This document shows positions 8,636-16,952 of a stretch of 64,000 bases of DNA, in pieces (positions within the stretch are counted from its first letter, which is position 1; each line of letters starts with the position of its first letter). Position numbers and translations under genes: made by a program. The notes beneath the pieces are model-generated. The model was given only the letters and a program-made list of their open reading frames with translations, was not told the DNA's origin and did no database searches. Source of the stretch: an uncultured Bacteroidota bacterium. Lineage in GTDB: Bacteria > Bacteroidota > Bacteroidia > B-17B0 > Aurantibacillaceae. The stretch is from NCBI GenBank assembly GCA_937873155.1, contig CALMVZ010000010.1, forward strand, positions 186,001-250,000, read 5' to 3'.

Positions 8636-9217
8636 ATGAAATGGTTCCTAAGTATATTAGTTATTTTGTCGTTGGTTGTTAACTGTTTCTTCATATATGA
8701 AGAGGTTCAGATAAAACATTTTGAGGAGATGGGCAGGATCATGAATAAAGCAATGGGAGGCGGTCCTATTGATAAAGTGCCGTGGGAAAAAGGCATAAAA
8801 TTATTTATGGATACTTTAAAACAAAAACATCCTGAATTAGCGAAGAAAAAATATTTCTATGTGAATATCTGGGCAACCTTTTGCCGGCCCTGCATAAAAG
8901 AAATGCCATGGCTGGATTCTTTGGCAGGTGATATTGATAAGGATGTTGCGTATTTGTTTATTACAGAGAATGCCAATGCTGCTGCCCAACAATGTATCGA
9001 TCGTCAGAAATTTAAGTTAAAGAAATTTGTTTTTCTTCATGATATGGAAGGTTTTGTTGATGCAGCTTTTAATGCAAAAAAGTCAAAAGGAAAATCATAT
9101 CCGACTATCCTTATGTTTGATGCCCAAGGGAAAATAATCCATACTGAAGTTGGTGCCTATGAAAGTTATAATGAGGCAAAAGGAGATTTTCCAAAACTTT
9201 TTAAGGAGCTTAAATAA
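8636..9217 (+). CDS. Membrane-anchored thioredoxin-like (TlpA-type) protein
   Basis: A 193-residue protein with an N-terminal signal anchor (about residues 3-21) followed by a periplasmic thioredoxin fold. The active site NIWATFCRPC has cysteines at residues 83 and 86, and the cis-Pro region is KSYPTILMF. TlpA/ResA-type proteins reduce disulfides in exported proteins or cytochrome c apoproteins. It is the second gene of a two-gene unit with the CxxC-less paralogue. Its stop abuts the stop of the convergent methyltransferase gene, leaving no room for a separate terminator. Confidence 0.82.
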   Translation: MKWFLSILVILSLVVNCFFIYEEVQIKHFEEMGRIMNKAMGGGPIDKVPWEKGIKLFMDTLKQKHPELAKKKYFYVNIWATFCRPCIKEMPWLDSLAGDIDKDVAYLFITENANAAAQQCIDRQKFKLKKFVFLHDMEGFVDAAFNAKKSKGKSYPTILMFDAQGKIIHTEVGAYESYNEAKGDFPKLFKELK

Positions 9218-9856
9218 TTATTTCTTTACAAACACCAAACGGTAAAGTCCTTTGGCGCCATTGATATCCTTGCCGTCTTTTTTCAGGAGATTAAAACCAT
9301 GGGCCTGAATTATCTGGATGGCATCTTCAGCAGAATAGTTCTTATGGGTCTTCGAAAAGCAGACGGATTCCAGAACATAAAGTTTTCCTCCGGGTTTTAG
9401 TTTTTTGTAAAGGTCGGCCATCATTTCATTCATGTAAGTAAATTCATGGAAAGTGGCAGAGAGAATTATTTTATCACATGAATTGTCAGGCAATAAAGAT
9501 CTTTTCTCTTCTCCTGTCACTAATTCGAATGTATTTGTTAACGGATCTTTATACTTTTTTATTTTCGCTTTGAGTTTATCGAAATGGTTTTGATTCAATG
9601 TTTTTGTATTGATATCCTGGGCATAGAACTTAATGCTGTCAGTTAATAAGGATAATCCTAATAAGTTCTTTCCATCTCCTGTTCCTACTTCAGCAACAGT
9701 TTCGCCTTTATTGAATTCAAAAAAATCAAGCAGATCATTCTTACTCTCAAAGAAATTGGCCATGTTTCCATAGATCTTATACGAGAATTCCGGTTCGGGT
9801 AAGAAATAATTGGCTAAGCCGAATAAAGCGAGTGATATCGTAAAAAGTAATTTCAT
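9218..9856 (-). CDS. SAM-dependent methyltransferase with N-terminal export/anchor segment
   Basis: A 212-residue protein. The class I methyltransferase core shows motif I AEVGTGDGKNLLGLSL, a motif II/III region KIILSATFHEF and the post-motif LKPGGKLYVLES. It starts with a hydrophobic stretch (MKLLFTISLALFGLANYF) that looks like a signal peptide or membrane anchor, a feature seen in some Bacteroidota methyltransferases. The substrate is unknown. The ATG at 9856 is preferred over an upstream one at 9883, because the hydrophobic leader begins there and the upstream DNA carries the recurrent element TAAAGATACGATAAAA. Confidence 0.8.
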   Translation of the reverse strand: MKLLFTISLALFGLANYFLPEPEFSYKIYGNMANFFESKNDLLDFFEFNKGETVAEVGTGDGKNLLGLSLLTDSIKFYAQDINTKTLNQNHFDKLKAKIKKYKDPLTNTFELVTGEEKRSLLPDNSCDKIILSATFHEFTYMNEMMADLYKKLKPGGKLYVLESVCFSKTHKNYSAEDAIQIIQAHGFNLLKKDGKDINGAKGLYRLVFVKK

Positions 9857-9896
9857 CTGATTAAAGATACGATAAAATGACAAATGGTTGCATCAA

Positions 9897-10775
9897 TTAT
9901 TGCTTGCCGGTGTAATTTAAACGGAGCAGGGTAGGATTTTTATCTTGTCCCTCATTGGTAATAAGCATATCACCGGTATCAAAGAAAGTAATGCCTTCTG
10001 CTTTGTTGTAAAGGAAAGAGTCGAGTTTTTCAATATGTTCTATTGTCCCGTTCATATTAAATAGGAATAGCATGTGATCAGTTGCGGAGAGCAGGTATAA
10101 TTTTTTTGTGACCGGATGTAAACAGATCGCTGAAGTAGCAAATTTCAGAATAGGTTCTTGCCCGTACTTTTTTGTTCTTAATGGTAACGGGATCTTGTTA
10201 TCAATGGCGAATTGTTTTATCAATTGAACATTGAATTCAAAAACGGGTGTAGGAAGTAATTTCTTTGTTGTCAAGTCAAAACCGTAGATCAACCTTATAT
10301 CTTTGAATTGCGGACCTTTATTGATCTTTCCTTTACAGGCGATCAGTAACCTGTTATTGGCTTCATCATAGCAAAGTCCTTCGTTATTATTTGCAGGAAT
10401 TCCTGTAACATAAGATCGTACTTTGAAATTCTTTGATCGATAGTCCAGGATCTCTATCAAAGCGCCATCGCTCCGTAATATATAAATGGTATTGCCGGCT
10501 TTCGTTATTCCTTCATAATCGCCTTTTATCCCGAAGGTATATTGTTTTCTGATATTGTTTTTTGCAATGTCGTAAATGAAAAGGATGCCGTCTTCATCTT
10601 CAATACATGCAAAAGAGTTCGAATCTATATAGGTCAATCCGGATATTTCATGAAGAATTGGCGGTAAGGTCAGTTTAACATCCGGTTTAGAAAAGTTGTA
10701 GCCGGTAAATTTATCTGAGGTTTTAAAGCAGAGCGCGAGAAAACTAATACAAATGATCAAAAAAGTACGAATCAT
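9897..10775 (-). CDS. SdiA-regulated-type beta-propeller protein, exported
   Basis: A 292-residue protein with a signal peptide (about residues 1-17) and a six-bladed-propeller-like domain of the SdiA-regulated family. Recognisable segments are LPPILHEISGLTYID, FACIEDEDGILFIYD, GDYEGITKAGNTIYILRSDG and the NNEGLCYDEANNRLLIACKG strand. Members of the family are periplasmic or surface proteins of unclear function; some resemble calcium-binding lactonase or esterase folds. It lies 40 bp from the methyltransferase gene and could share its transcript. Confidence 0.8.
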   Translation of the reverse strand: MIRTFLIICISFLALCFKTSDKFTGYNFSKPDVKLTLPPILHEISGLTYIDSNSFACIEDEDGILFIYDIAKNNIRKQYTFGIKGDYEGITKAGNTIYILRSDGALIEILDYRSKNFKVRSYVTGIPANNNEGLCYDEANNRLLIACKGKINKGPQFKDIRLIYGFDLTTKKLLPTPVFEFNVQLIKQFAIDNKIPLPLRTKKYGQEPILKFATSAICLHPVTKKLYLLSATDHMLFLFNMNGTIEHIEKLDSFLYNKAEGITFFDTGDMLITNEGQDKNPTLLRLNYTGKQ

Positions 10776-10804
10776 AGTGTTAAAGGTAAGAAGAAAAAAA
10801 ACGG

Positions 10805-11947
10805 TTACTTTATAAAAATGACATGTATCTCAACTCTCCGGTTCTGGGATTCTTCAGCTTCATTTATAGCATCCGGGAATAACATTTGACTGGCGCCAAA
10901 ACCTTTGGAGGTGAGCCGTTTCGGATCGATCCCTTTTTCTATTAAATAATTCATCACCACTTTTGCGCGTTCATCTGAAAGCCACTGATTGAAGCCGGCA
11001 GCATTCACCCCCGGAGGAGCATATCGTTTGGATGTATGCGGGGTTCTTTTCGCATTCGGGAGCCAGTTAGGGTAATTCACATGCCCTTCGATCTGTATGA
11101 CAAGCGAGGTGTTCTTTTGCATCACTCTTACCAGGGCCTCAAGTGATGGCAATGAAGCTGCGATTAGTTGTGAAGTGTCGCCTACAAAATTGAGATTCTC
11201 TAAAATGTATTTATCCCCGACAAAAAGATGGGACAATACTGTTTTTAAATTCTTGTAAGGAAATCTTGGCTGAGACAGGTTTATCTTTTTTGCAGAAGTA
11301 AAAAGTGAATCGTTATAAAAGGTAAGGGAATAATCGTCCTTTTTATTTAGAATTGTTTTTATAGTGTATTTTCCTTTTGCGTCACTTGTAGTAGTTAAAA
11401 TTTCTTTTCCGTCCTTATCGTGCAAAGTAACTTCGGCAATAACCGGATTGTTGTATTCATCCCACACGGAACCATTGATGATCACTTCTTTTTCGAACGG
11501 TGAGAGTTTAACTACGGGAGTTTTGATGCTGTCTTTTTTGGGAGGCGGAGGAGTTTCTTTTGGCTTTACTATAAATTCAACTTCAACGCGCCTGTTCAAT
11601 GCTTTTTCGCTTTCCGATCTGCTGTTATTCAGGAGTTTTCTTTTTCCTAATGCTTTTATTTCGATAGCGCTGTCTTTTATAGCTTTCGACAGCAAATATG
11701 TTCTTACTTCTGCAACGCGTTTTAACGAAAGTTCATCGTTGTACTCATCATTACCTTCGTAATCTGTATGTCCTTGCAGGGAAATATGTTGTATTGGTTT
11801 TGCATCAATGAAACTGTCTATCCTGCTTTTGGCAGTATTATCCAGGTCATATTTATTGAATTTAAAATAAACAGAAAATTTTTCTGTTTGACCAAAGCAG
11901 ATCACTGAAAGGAAGATCAGGAACAGGACAAGGGCTTTGGTTTTCAT
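10805..11947 (-). CDS. Exported protein with two OmpA-like peptidoglycan-binding domains
   Basis: A 380-residue protein with signal peptide MKTKALVLFLIFLSVICFGQ. An OmpA-like domain (about 22-130) shows LQGHTDYEGNDEYNDELSLKRV and ALNRRVEVEF. A carboxypeptidase-regulatory-like beta domain follows (about 155-230). A second OmpA-like domain (about 245-380) shows IEGHVNY, LSDERAKVVMNYLIEKG and SQNRRVEIHV. The second domain has a longer loop after GHVNY than the usual GHTD helix. OmpA domains anchor envelope proteins to peptidoglycan. The ATG at 11947 was chosen because it begins the signal peptide; the longer in-frame reading runs into a dispersed repeat (11985-12035). Confidence 0.85.
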   Translation of the reverse strand: MKTKALVLFLIFLSVICFGQTEKFSVYFKFNKYDLDNTAKSRIDSFIDAKPIQHISLQGHTDYEGNDEYNDELSLKRVAEVRTYLLSKAIKDSAIEIKALGKRKLLNNSRSESEKALNRRVEVEFIVKPKETPPPPKKDSIKTPVVKLSPFEKEVIINGSVWDEYNNPVIAEVTLHDKDGKEILTTTSDAKGKYTIKTILNKKDDYSLTFYNDSLFTSAKKINLSQPRFPYKNLKTVLSHLFVGDKYILENLNFVGDTSQLIAASLPSLEALVRVMQKNTSLVIQIEGHVNYPNWLPNAKRTPHTSKRYAPPGVNAAGFNQWLSDERAKVVMNYLIEKGIDPKRLTSKGFGASQMLFPDAINEAEESQNRRVEIHVIFIK

Positions 11948-12052
11948 CTGATTAAAAATACGAATAAATATGGGCTTCGCAAAAACCCTCATCCGTCCGC
12001 AAGCGGACACCTTCTCCCAGAGGGAGAAGGGAATTTTTATAGTCACATTCTG

Positions 12053-12496
12053 TTAAGGCTTTTTCTTCTTCGCGTCTTTCAGGTCATCCTCGAAGAATTT
12101 AAGGATCAGTTTTTCTTTATCCGGGTAGGCGGCCTGTGTTGAATCTATGATCTTGTCATCTGTATTTTCCCACTTCACCATTTTATTATTTACAAAATAG
12201 TTATGTTCTTCAAAATAGTTTTTCTTATCACGGAGCGAAACGTACACGGATTCAGTTAAAAGTCCGTTCGAAATGTAGTAAATAGTTGTAGAACTAAAAC
12301 CTGCACCAATGAATTCTCGTGAGATTTTGCGGATATCATTGCCCACGTAATAGGCGTATGTTTTAAAATTTATGGAGTTGGTAACTGTGACTGTTTTTGT
12401 GTATTTAGTAGTGTCGTTTTCTTTATAGCCTGTTTGCGCCGCAGTTGTTTGAGACAGGAGAATAAAAACAAGTACTATAAGGCCAAAGTTCCGCAT
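12053..12496 (-). CDS. Small exported protein of unknown function
   Basis: A 147-residue protein with signal peptide MRNFGLIVLVFILLSQTTAAQ and a mature region rich in beta strands and charged residues. No known domain is recognised. The start at 12496 is the first that yields a signal peptide. The 56-codon upstream extension overlaps the neighbouring gene and the recurrent AAATGTACGAATAAAAA element (12508-12524). It lies downstream of another secreted gene (12573-13184) and may share its expression. Confidence 0.65.
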   Translation of the reverse strand: MRNFGLIVLVFILLSQTTAAQTGYKENDTTKYTKTVTVTNSINFKTYAYYVGNDIRKISREFIGAGFSSTTIYYISNGLLTESVYVSLRDKKNYFEEHNYFVNNKMVKWENTDDKIIDSTQAAYPDKEKLILKFFEDDLKDAKKKKP

Positions 12497-12572
12497 CCTT
12501 GAAAGGATTTTAATAAATGTACGAATAAAAATGCGGATCGCAAATCTCTGTAACAAGGCCGCGCGGATGGAT

Positions 12573-13184
12573 TTACTTTTTGTTTTGAATAAAATAATCA
12601 CCCAGCATTTCAGCGGCCCGCCTGCAACCGAACTTAATATTAGCAACCCAGGTATTATCGGCATTCATAGCCTGCATGCCTCCGGGAATACCACTCATTT
12701 CAATATGAGCAACTACATCTTTTGGCGATCCTGCGTTTGAAACAAGGATCCTGAATTCTGTATGAGAACTTGTACTCATGCCGGGTGGTTTCATGTTTTT
12801 GACTTGAGTATTTCTTGCATACACATTCATGATCAGGTTAGCATCTTTAACATCCAGTCCTGACTCTATTTTTAGCTCGCTCATTCTGTCACCAAATGCT
12901 TTGGCAAAGAAATGCGGGAATAATTCCTCCTGGTGCGCTTTCCATTTTTTGGTCCAGATCTCACTGCCGTACAAATTACGCAGGTATTGCAATAATGTAT
13001 CCGGCGCGATATCATTTACAATTAAAGAATCTGAATGAACGAAGATCTGGATCTTTGTTTTCTTTGGAACTAGCCAGGAAAGATCTTCTCCTTTTTCGAA
13101 AATGAATGAACCTTCGGTATATGTTCTCTGTGAGAAACTGAAGCTGGTGATTAATACGAAAATAATTAAAGTAAGTTTTTTCAT
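12573..13184 (-). CDS. Exported protein of unknown function
   Basis: A 203-residue protein with signal peptide MKKLTLIIFVLITSFSFSQ. The mature part has a central alpha/beta region and a conserved-looking C-terminus (ADNTWVANIKFGCRRAAEMLGDYFIQNKK). It is not recognised with confidence; the layout resembles secreted proteins of unknown function common in Bacteroidota. The ATG at 13184 starts the signal peptide. A longer reading from 13229 would include the upstream repeat at 13198-13266. Confidence 0.65.
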   Translation of the reverse strand: MKKLTLIIFVLITSFSFSQRTYTEGSFIFEKGEDLSWLVPKKTKIQIFVHSDSLIVNDIAPDTLLQYLRNLYGSEIWTKKWKAHQEELFPHFFAKAFGDRMSELKIESGLDVKDANLIMNVYARNTQVKNMKPPGMSTSSHTEFRILVSNAGSPKDVVAHIEMSGIPGGMQAMNADNTWVANIKFGCRRAAEMLGDYFIQNKK

Positions 13185-13197
13185 AAAGAATTTACAG

Positions 13198-13266
13198 CTA
13201 AATGTACAAATAAAAACACTGTCGGCCAAGGCAGAGCATCCTGATAGCTATCGGGACGGGTGCTAA
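13198..13266. repeat. Dispersed 70-bp upstream element, copy A
   Basis: It begins with AAATGTACAAATAAAAAC and ends with the GATAGCTATCGGGAC palindrome, and it closely matches 13972-14042. It lies directly upstream of the gene starting at 13184, so its promoter-like part (TTTTTATTTGTACATTTA on the minus strand) may drive that gene. Confidence 0.6.
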
Positions 13267-13272
13267 ACGGTT

Positions 13273-13944
13273 CTAAATTTTAAAACGGAAAATAATGCTC
13301 GCAGGAGCATAGAAACTTGAGATCCAGCCTGCTTCTGATTTCTTTGTATCCCAAATTGTGGGAGGATATCTTTTTGTGCTGCTTATTGACGTTTGATAAC
13401 TTATATTGTAACCTGTTTCAGTGGCGACACTCATCCTGGAAGTGATTTCAAATACAAGACCTAGTAATGGCGTGAACCCATAATCCGATGTTGTTTGAAT
13501 TTGTTCACTATATTCTGTATTTGTGTACCAGCCTTTAGTTTTGTATTCTCTATAACTTGTGGTCAGATCTATTCCGAAATAACAGGTAAACCGTTTTGAA
13601 AGGTATTTATAGTGCTCAAACCCTAAAGTGAAATAGTAATTATTCCTGCTTGTTATTCCCCTGGTTGTATCATTGGTTTTGCTTTCAGTTGTCCATATCA
13701 TGCCGCCTATTTGGGCTCTTACGGCGTTCCCTCCAAATATCCTTCTATAGGAAATAAAATAAGGAGAATAATAATTGTATCCTGAAGAAGGAGAGCCTGA
13801 ATTGATCAACTGTCTTACCATCCATGTCGCATCTAAACCCACAATATTTTTAAATTCTTTTTTTGTTGTGTCAGGATGAACTTTTTGTGCAAACGTATGG
13901 TTTGTAACAAAAAGAAGGGATAATAGTGCAATTAGTTTTTTCAT
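13273..13944 (-). CDS. Predicted outer-membrane beta-barrel protein
   Basis: A 223-residue protein with signal peptide MKKLIALLSLLFVTNHTFAQ and amphipathic, aromatic-rich strands (GYNYYSPYFISYRRIFGG, RNNYYFTLGFEHYKYLSKRF, FTPLLGLVFEITSRMSVATE). It ends in FYAPASIIFRFKI, with an aromatic/hydrophobic C-terminal strand typical of barrels. No function can be assigned. The upstream region (13972-14042) carries copy B of the dispersed element. Confidence 0.7.
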   Translation of the reverse strand: MKKLIALLSLLFVTNHTFAQKVHPDTTKKEFKNIVGLDATWMVRQLINSGSPSSGYNYYSPYFISYRRIFGGNAVRAQIGGMIWTTESKTNDTTRGITSRNNYYFTLGFEHYKYLSKRFTCYFGIDLTTSYREYKTKGWYTNTEYSEQIQTTSDYGFTPLLGLVFEITSRMSVATETGYNISYQTSISSTKRYPPTIWDTKKSEAGWISSFYAPASIIFRFKI

Positions 13945-13971
13945 GGGTTTGATTTATATGGAGATCTGTTT

Positions 13972-14042
13972 TAATTAAATGTACAAATAAAAACGCTGTC
14001 CGCCAAGACGGAGTATCTTTATAGCTATCGGTACCGTGCTAA
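13972..14042. repeat. Dispersed 70-bp upstream element, copy B
   Basis: It matches copy A (13198-13266) in order: AAATGTACAAATAAAAAC, then CTGTCCGCCAAGACGGAG, then an ATAGCTATCGG dyad, then GTGCTAA. It sits in the gap between the barrel gene and the TonB-domain gene. Confidence 0.6.
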
Positions 14043-14070
14043 GAATAGGATTTTAAGCGTAGAAGATGAA

Positions 14071-14517
14071 TTAGCGGGTTTTGATGCGTATAGGTATATT
14101 GAATAAAGTGGCCACGGGCTTTCCGTTATCCATGCCCGGTTTCCATTTAGGCATTAATTTTACTACACGTAAAGCTTCTTCGTCACATTTCGGACAACCG
14201 GTTGCGCCTTTCAGGATCTTTGGATCTGTTACTTCACCATCTTTAGAAATGGTAAAGTTCACATAAATTGTGAAGCACATTGGCTCATTAGCTTCAGGAG
14301 GTAAGACCATAGTTGTTGAGATGAACTTCAGCATTGCCGGCATTCCACCCAGGTATTCAGCCGGGGTTTGAACAAATGCGATAGGTTCATTTTCTATAAC
14401 CGGTATTTGAGCCGACGTATCAGCAGCTTTCCGCACTTTGATCTTATCAGGCGATTTGGTTTGAGCGCCGGCAAGAATTGTACTCAATATTAAAGCAATT
14501 ATCAGATTAACCTTCAT
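14071..14517 (-). CDS. Energy-transducer TonB C-terminal domain protein
   Basis: A 148-residue exported protein with a signal peptide (about 1-19). The TonB_C domain spans about residues 55-148: AEYLGGMPAMLKFIS, then YVNFTISKDGEVTDPKILKG, then CDEEALRVVKLMPKWKPG and a final FNIPIRIK strand. There is no long proline-rich spacer or true transmembrane helix, so it is probably a periplasmic TonB-like protein rather than a full ExbB/D-coupled TonB. Two cysteines form a CPKC pair not needed by the fold. Confidence 0.85.
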   Translation of the reverse strand: MKVNLIIALILSTILAGAQTKSPDKIKVRKAADTSAQIPVIENEPIAFVQTPAEYLGGMPAMLKFISTTMVLPPEANEPMCFTIYVNFTISKDGEVTDPKILKGATGCPKCDEEALRVVKLMPKWKPGMDNGKPVATLFNIPIRIKTR

Positions 14518-14713
14518 CGATCTCTTTTTAATAAAGGTAAGAACAAACGATAAGTGAAGATGGTTAACTTAATAGTTGGCTGCACTGGCTGTATAGGTGG
14601 TTGGATAAAATAAAAATACGGATTGTAAATGACCTCGCATGCGGACACCTATTGAGGTTGTTTTTAATTGTAACCTCGAATGCTTCGCATTTCCCAAGGG
14701 GAGAAGGGAGTTT

Positions 14714-15064
14714 TTATTTTTTATAGTTGTTGACGATGTCGGTGAGGAGTTTGAGGTCTTGTAAGGAAATGGTTTTAAATGTTTGCAGCCAGTTGGTAGG
14801 TACTATTGCAGCGGTTTTGAGCGCGGTTAAAGAATGGTTCGCGTCAACAATTTCATTGCTGTTCTTTTTCCATAATAACAGATCGTTTGGTGTGCAATTA
14901 AGGATGAGGCATAATTTCTCGATGTGTTTTAAACGGAAAGTACTGGTGTTACTGTGTAATAAATTGTGTGCGGTTGGTGGTGTGAAACCTGCTTTTACTA
15001 AAAAGCTGTAGGGCCTTTCGATGCCGCGGGCCGCTAGTATGGGTTTAAGGTTTAGGAATAACAC
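14714..15064 (-). CDS. XRE-type helix-turn-helix protein
   Basis: A 116-residue protein with a Cro/CI-like HTH over residues 1-65. It reads LKPILAARGIERPYSFLVKAG, then FTPPTAHNLLHSNTSTFRLKHIEKLC, then LNCTPNDLLLW, the usual ending of an HTH_26/XRE domain. The C-terminal half (about 70-116) is not recognised but ends in a helix. It sits at the edge of the AT-rich island, downstream of the 21-bp repeat array and the KAP gene, all on the same strand. A regulatory link to that island is possible but unproven. Confidence 0.8.
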   Translation of the reverse strand: MLFLNLKPILAARGIERPYSFLVKAGFTPPTAHNLLHSNTSTFRLKHIEKLCLILNCTPNDLLLWKKNSNEIVDANHSLTALKTAAIVPTNWLQTFKTISLQDLKLLTDIVNNYKK

Positions 15065-15227
15065 GATGTTTTTTGTTTATTTAATTTTTACGAGGAGAGT
15101 TGCGTTAAGGTGGAGGTTTGTTTCTTAAAAGAATGTTAAGAGTGGCTAGAGTTTAGTGGTTAGAGTTTAGAGAAAGAGGCAGGTTGTGGGGTGGGAGTGA
15201 CCAGTTATGTTTGAGATATTGCCAGTT

Positions 15228-15479
15228 GCAAAAAATACTGTTTAAGAAGCTAAAACGATGTTGGAAGATGATAAAACTCCGTTACAAAAAGTTAAAACGC
15301 CGTTGTGAGTTGCAAAAACTCCTGTGAAAGAAGTTAAAACTCCGGTGAAAGAAACTAAGACTTTTTTGCAAGAAGATAAAACTCCTGTGTTAGTTTATAA
15401 AACTCCGTTGAAAGAAGTTAAAAGGATGGTGGGAGAAGATAAAAGGGTGGAGGGTAATGTTAAGTATTTATCAGAGTAA
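15228..15479. repeat. 21-bp degenerate tandem repeat array (11 units plus a partial)
   Basis: Eleven contiguous 21-bp units run from 15228 to 15458, and a twelfth partial unit reaches the KAP stop codon. The unit consensus is close to GTTAAAACTCCGTTGAAAGAA; invariant features are TAAAA near the start and an A-rich end. The exact multiple of three gives a KTPxKEV-like heptad reading on the plus strand, but in-frame stops occur in units 1 and 4, and minus-strand frames also contain stops. It is not CRISPR because there are no spacers. The rest of the 15065-15470 gap shows only short TAGAGTTTAG direct repeats near 15150. Confidence 0.85.
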
Positions 15480-16886
15480 TCTGTTTTCATCTAAGCGATT
15501 AACGCAAGTAATAAATCTACTCCAGAACTCGAGCTGTAAATTTGCAATATTCATTGGATCATCAGTTTCTGCCCATACCGTAGATGGAGAAGATTCTAAT
15601 TTATAATTAACTCGAAGTGCACCATAGGCTGCTTGAAAAGTAGCATCACGCCTCCAATTATGTGCATCTACGTGAAGTATTGGAACTATGTAGTACTTAT
15701 GGAAACCCACTATTCTATTTGAATCATCAAAAATACTTTTGTCTATGCTCACCTGATGAAATGATTTTATATCATGAAGTAAATCTAATAACGCTTCAGT
15801 GTCTCCAACCATATATTTCAAAATAGTGCATATTTTCAAAAAAGCACAACTCGTAAATCTTGAATGATTATTGTGTCTAAAAAAAGTCCTATCCTTTACC
15901 ATTTTTTGTGTATCCACTTTTTCAATAGCTCTAAAGTTTATGAAATCATTTTTTATCAAGTAATGTAAAATATCAAAAAGACATTCCTGGTCGCCTTGGT
16001 CAAAAATGTTTTTATTCGGAAGCTCCCTTATTTTATTCTCTATCCACATTTTAAGCACTGTGCCATTATCAAAATTATATATATGGTCGGAATAAAATTT
16101 GTCCATGTATCCGTAAAAATCAGTCCCCTCTCCATATAGATGATGATAAATGGATTTTATGTTCTCTAGATCACAAACAAAAACCACTTTATCAAATCCA
16201 AACTTGTTATTTACATGTGCTGAAAAAACATTTAGCAACCTAAATATGTGTTCGGGATCAATTCGATCTAAATCATCTATAACAAGTATATTTTCTTGTT
16301 TATCTTCCTCTTTAATTCGATTTAAAATCTGTGTGATAGTGTCAGTATAAATATCAAACTCATACAAGCCATCACTTGCTTTCATCATATTCAAGTACTC
16401 ATAAAGACGCTCCCCCTCATCTTCATTAGCTTTTGATTTTAATTTCTCAATTTTATCAGTAAACTTTTTTAAATCTTTATACAGTTCAAATACATCTTTT
16501 CCGGTTTTACCTGTATACACAAATAAGGGTGCTAATACTTCAGTTGGATGTTTTTTAACATAAGCTAATGCGATATCTGAAAAAACGAAATCTTTTTGTT
16601 GAAATTGAATTCCCTTTTCAATAAGGCTATAAATAATATCGTATTTAAGTGACTTAAGAACATCTTCATTAGTACTGATAGAATAGTTAACTGGGTTTAA
16701 ATGGAAGAATTTGTATTTGGTGGAATTTAGATGTTCTTTTTGCTTTTCTTCAGTCGCTATTGCTTTTAGGAAAGTAGTTTTACCAACACCGAAAGGTGCT
16801 GAAAACAAAATTCTTGAATTACCTTCCAATGCAATATGATCATAGAAATTTTTGATTTCTACATCAAAGAAAAAATGCTCTTTCAT
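15471..16886 (-). CDS. KAP-family P-loop NTPase
   Basis: A 471-residue soluble ATPase. Walker A is LFSAPFGVGKTTFLKAI (GKT at 35-37). Walker B is ILVIDDLDRID (about 200-210), the DDLDR form typical of KAP NTPases, followed by the KAP-like VVFVCDLENIKSIYHHLYG and YMDKFYSDHIYNF segments. KAP proteins (PifA of the F plasmid is one) often act in membrane-associated processes including phage exclusion. Unlike many KAP proteins it has no inserted membrane helices. It is encoded 66 bp downstream of the membrane-anchored PIN protein on the same strand, so the two probably form an operon. The ATG at 16886 was preferred over 16922, as the conserved region starts there. Confidence 0.85.
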   Translation of the reverse strand: MKEHFFFDVEIKNFYDHIALEGNSRILFSAPFGVGKTTFLKAIATEEKQKEHLNSTKYKFFHLNPVNYSISTNEDVLKSLKYDIIYSLIEKGIQFQQKDFVFSDIALAYVKKHPTEVLAPLFVYTGKTGKDVFELYKDLKKFTDKIEKLKSKANEDEGERLYEYLNMMKASDGLYEFDIYTDTITQILNRIKEEDKQENILVIDDLDRIDPEHIFRLLNVFSAHVNNKFGFDKVVFVCDLENIKSIYHHLYGEGTDFYGYMDKFYSDHIYNFDNGTVLKMWIENKIRELPNKNIFDQGDQECLFDILHYLIKNDFINFRAIEKVDTQKMVKDRTFFRHNNHSRFTSCAFLKICTILKYMVGDTEALLDLLHDIKSFHQVSIDKSIFDDSNRIVGFHKYYIVPILHVDAHNWRRDATFQAAYGALRVNYKLESSPSTVWAETDDPMNIANLQLEFWSRFITCVNRLDENRLL

Positions 16887-16952
16887 AATTAGTAAATGTA
16901 AACTATTTTGAATGGAGTGCAAATGCGTGCCAAGAAGCTTACCATATTTTTA

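Noticed and set aside
12531-12740. Plus-strand reading frame over the secreted-protein genes
   Set aside because: It is antisense to two genes with clear signal peptides and has no own signal or family match.
15228-15479. CRISPR or coding repeat protein
   Set aside because: 21-bp units are contiguous without spacers, and in-frame stops occur in the seven-codon reading frame on both strands.
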